Shown: positions 11,740 to 12,256 of the stretch, piece after piece | How the letters are laid out: every line of letters begins with the position of its first letter | Position numbering within the stretch: the first letter of the stretch is position 1 | NCBI GenBank assembly: GCA_946543465.1 | Contig: CAMNLR010000094.1 | Location: 1 to 12,256 of the forward strand | From: CAG-791 sp002390025 | GTDB lineage: Bacteria; Bacillota; Clostridia; Lachnospirales; Lachnospiraceae | DNA: 12,256 nucleotides | Direction: 5' to 3' | The notes under the pieces: generated by a model | The model's database searches: none | The model's input: only the letters and a program-made list of their open reading frames with translations | Told to the model about the DNA's origin: nothing | Translations under genes and position numbers: made by a program

Positions 11740-12256
11740 TTATTTGCAGTGATTAAAAGCTGCGAAGCCCGGATAAACAGCACTGTCGCCCAGCTTCTCC
11801 TCGATGCGGAGCAGCTGGTTGTACTTGGCTACACGCTCGGATCTGGAAGGAGCGCCGGTCTTGATCTGGCAGGTGTTGAGGGCAACTGCCAGGTCAGCGA
11901 TGGTGGTGTCCTCGGTCTCACCGGAGCGGTGGGAGGTGACAGCGGTCATGCCGGCCTTGTGTGCCATCTTGATGGCCTCAAGGGTCTCGGAAACGGAACC
12001 GATCTGGTTGAGCTTGATGAGGATGGAGTTGCCTGCGCCGAGCTCAATGCCCTTTTTCAGTCTCTCGGTGTTGGTGACGAACAGGTCGTCGCCGACCAGC
12101 TGGACTTTGCCGCCGAGCTGCCTGGTCATCTCGACCCAGCCGTCCCAGTCTTCCTCATCCAGGCCGTCTTCGATGGAGTAGATGGGATACTTCTCGATCA
12201 GGCTTGCCCAGTGAGCGATCAGCTCTGCGCTGGTGAAGTCTTTGCCGGACTTGGGC
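11740..12256 (-). CDS. eno: Enolase, C-terminal 171 residues (N-terminus off the right edge)
   Basis: Phosphopyruvate hydratase, converting 2-phosphoglycerate to phosphoenolpyruvate in glycolysis; cytoplasmic and magnesium-dependent. The visible part covers roughly the last 40 percent of the usual 430 residues. Hallmarks in order are YPIYSIEDGLDEEDWDGW (magnesium-binding Glu), QLVGDDLFVTN (magnesium-binding Asp), NSILIKLNQIGSVSET with the catalytic base lysine, SHRSGETEDTTIADLAV (the enolase signature with substrate-binding Ser-His-Arg), and IKTGAPSRSERVAKYNQLLRIEEKLG. The end, AVYPGFAAFNHCK, is a normal C-terminus. The frame continues open to the edge, so the start is not visible. It is transcribed toward the dehydrogenase gene but separated from it by a terminator and a new promoter, so they are distinct units. 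Confidence 0.98.
   Translation of the reverse strand, partial: PKSGKDFTSAELIAHWASLIEKYPIYSIEDGLDEEDWDGWVEMTRQLGGKVQLVGDDLFVTNTERLKKGIELGAGNSILIKLNQIGSVSETLEAIKMAHKAGMTAVTSHRSGETEDTTIADLAVALNTCQIKTGAPSRSERVAKYNQLLRIEEKLGDSAVYPGFAAFNHCK

Overview
The window looks like a chromosomal piece of an anaerobic, moderately GC-rich Firmicute, most likely a gut Clostridium relative such as a Lachnospiraceae member. This rests on strong GGAGG-type ribosome binding sites, a 55-residue rubredoxin, a Tad/Flp pilus cluster with a divergent CpaE/TadZ protein, a clostridial-style enolase and the style of the hypothetical proteins. The genus is inference. I see no rRNA, tRNA, insertion sequence, prophage or CRISPR array. 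All recognisable genes look intact except the two cut by the window edges.

Layout. Positions 1-2418 (minus strand) hold the start of a Tad/Flp pilus operon: a small prepilin peptidase (CpaA/TadV type), a CpaE/TadZ-like protein without a Walker A lysine, and the secretion ATPase CpaF/TadA, cut by the left edge. A good sigma-A-type promoter precedes it. The gap 2419-2934 carries two perfect DnaA boxes, a GC-rich hairpin and a promoter followed by two copies of a palindrome. That promoter leads into an unrecognised 198-residue soluble protein (2935-3531, plus strand) closed by a strong terminator. Next come a MATE-family efflux pump (minus), whose stop codon lies in a 32-nt tandem repeat, and a divergent rubredoxin gene (plus). 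The two predicted promoters face each other.

Positions 5782-8070 hold a sugar-type ABC substrate-binding lipoprotein (minus) divergent from an AraC-family regulator (plus). No permease or ATPase gene is present, so the binding protein is an orphan within this window. A 14-nt degenerate tandem array fills the convergent gap to an EamA/DMT-type transporter (minus). The transporter's promoter carries a near-perfect 27-bp dyad at the predicted start site. An Uma2-family (DUF820) nuclease-like protein follows (minus), with overlapping palindromes in its promoter.

The right end holds two central-metabolism genes on the minus strand in separate transcription units. One is a lactate/malate dehydrogenase-family enzyme that has arginine where lactate dehydrogenases have the specificity glutamine. 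The other is the C-terminal part of enolase, whose terminator overlaps a REP-like palindrome.

No cassette in this window clearly forms a new defence or biosynthetic system. The most interesting material is regulatory DNA (paired palindromes, operator-like dyads, short tandem arrays) and the altered specificity loop of the dehydrogenase. All residue numbers come from my own reading of the frames. No database search was possible.
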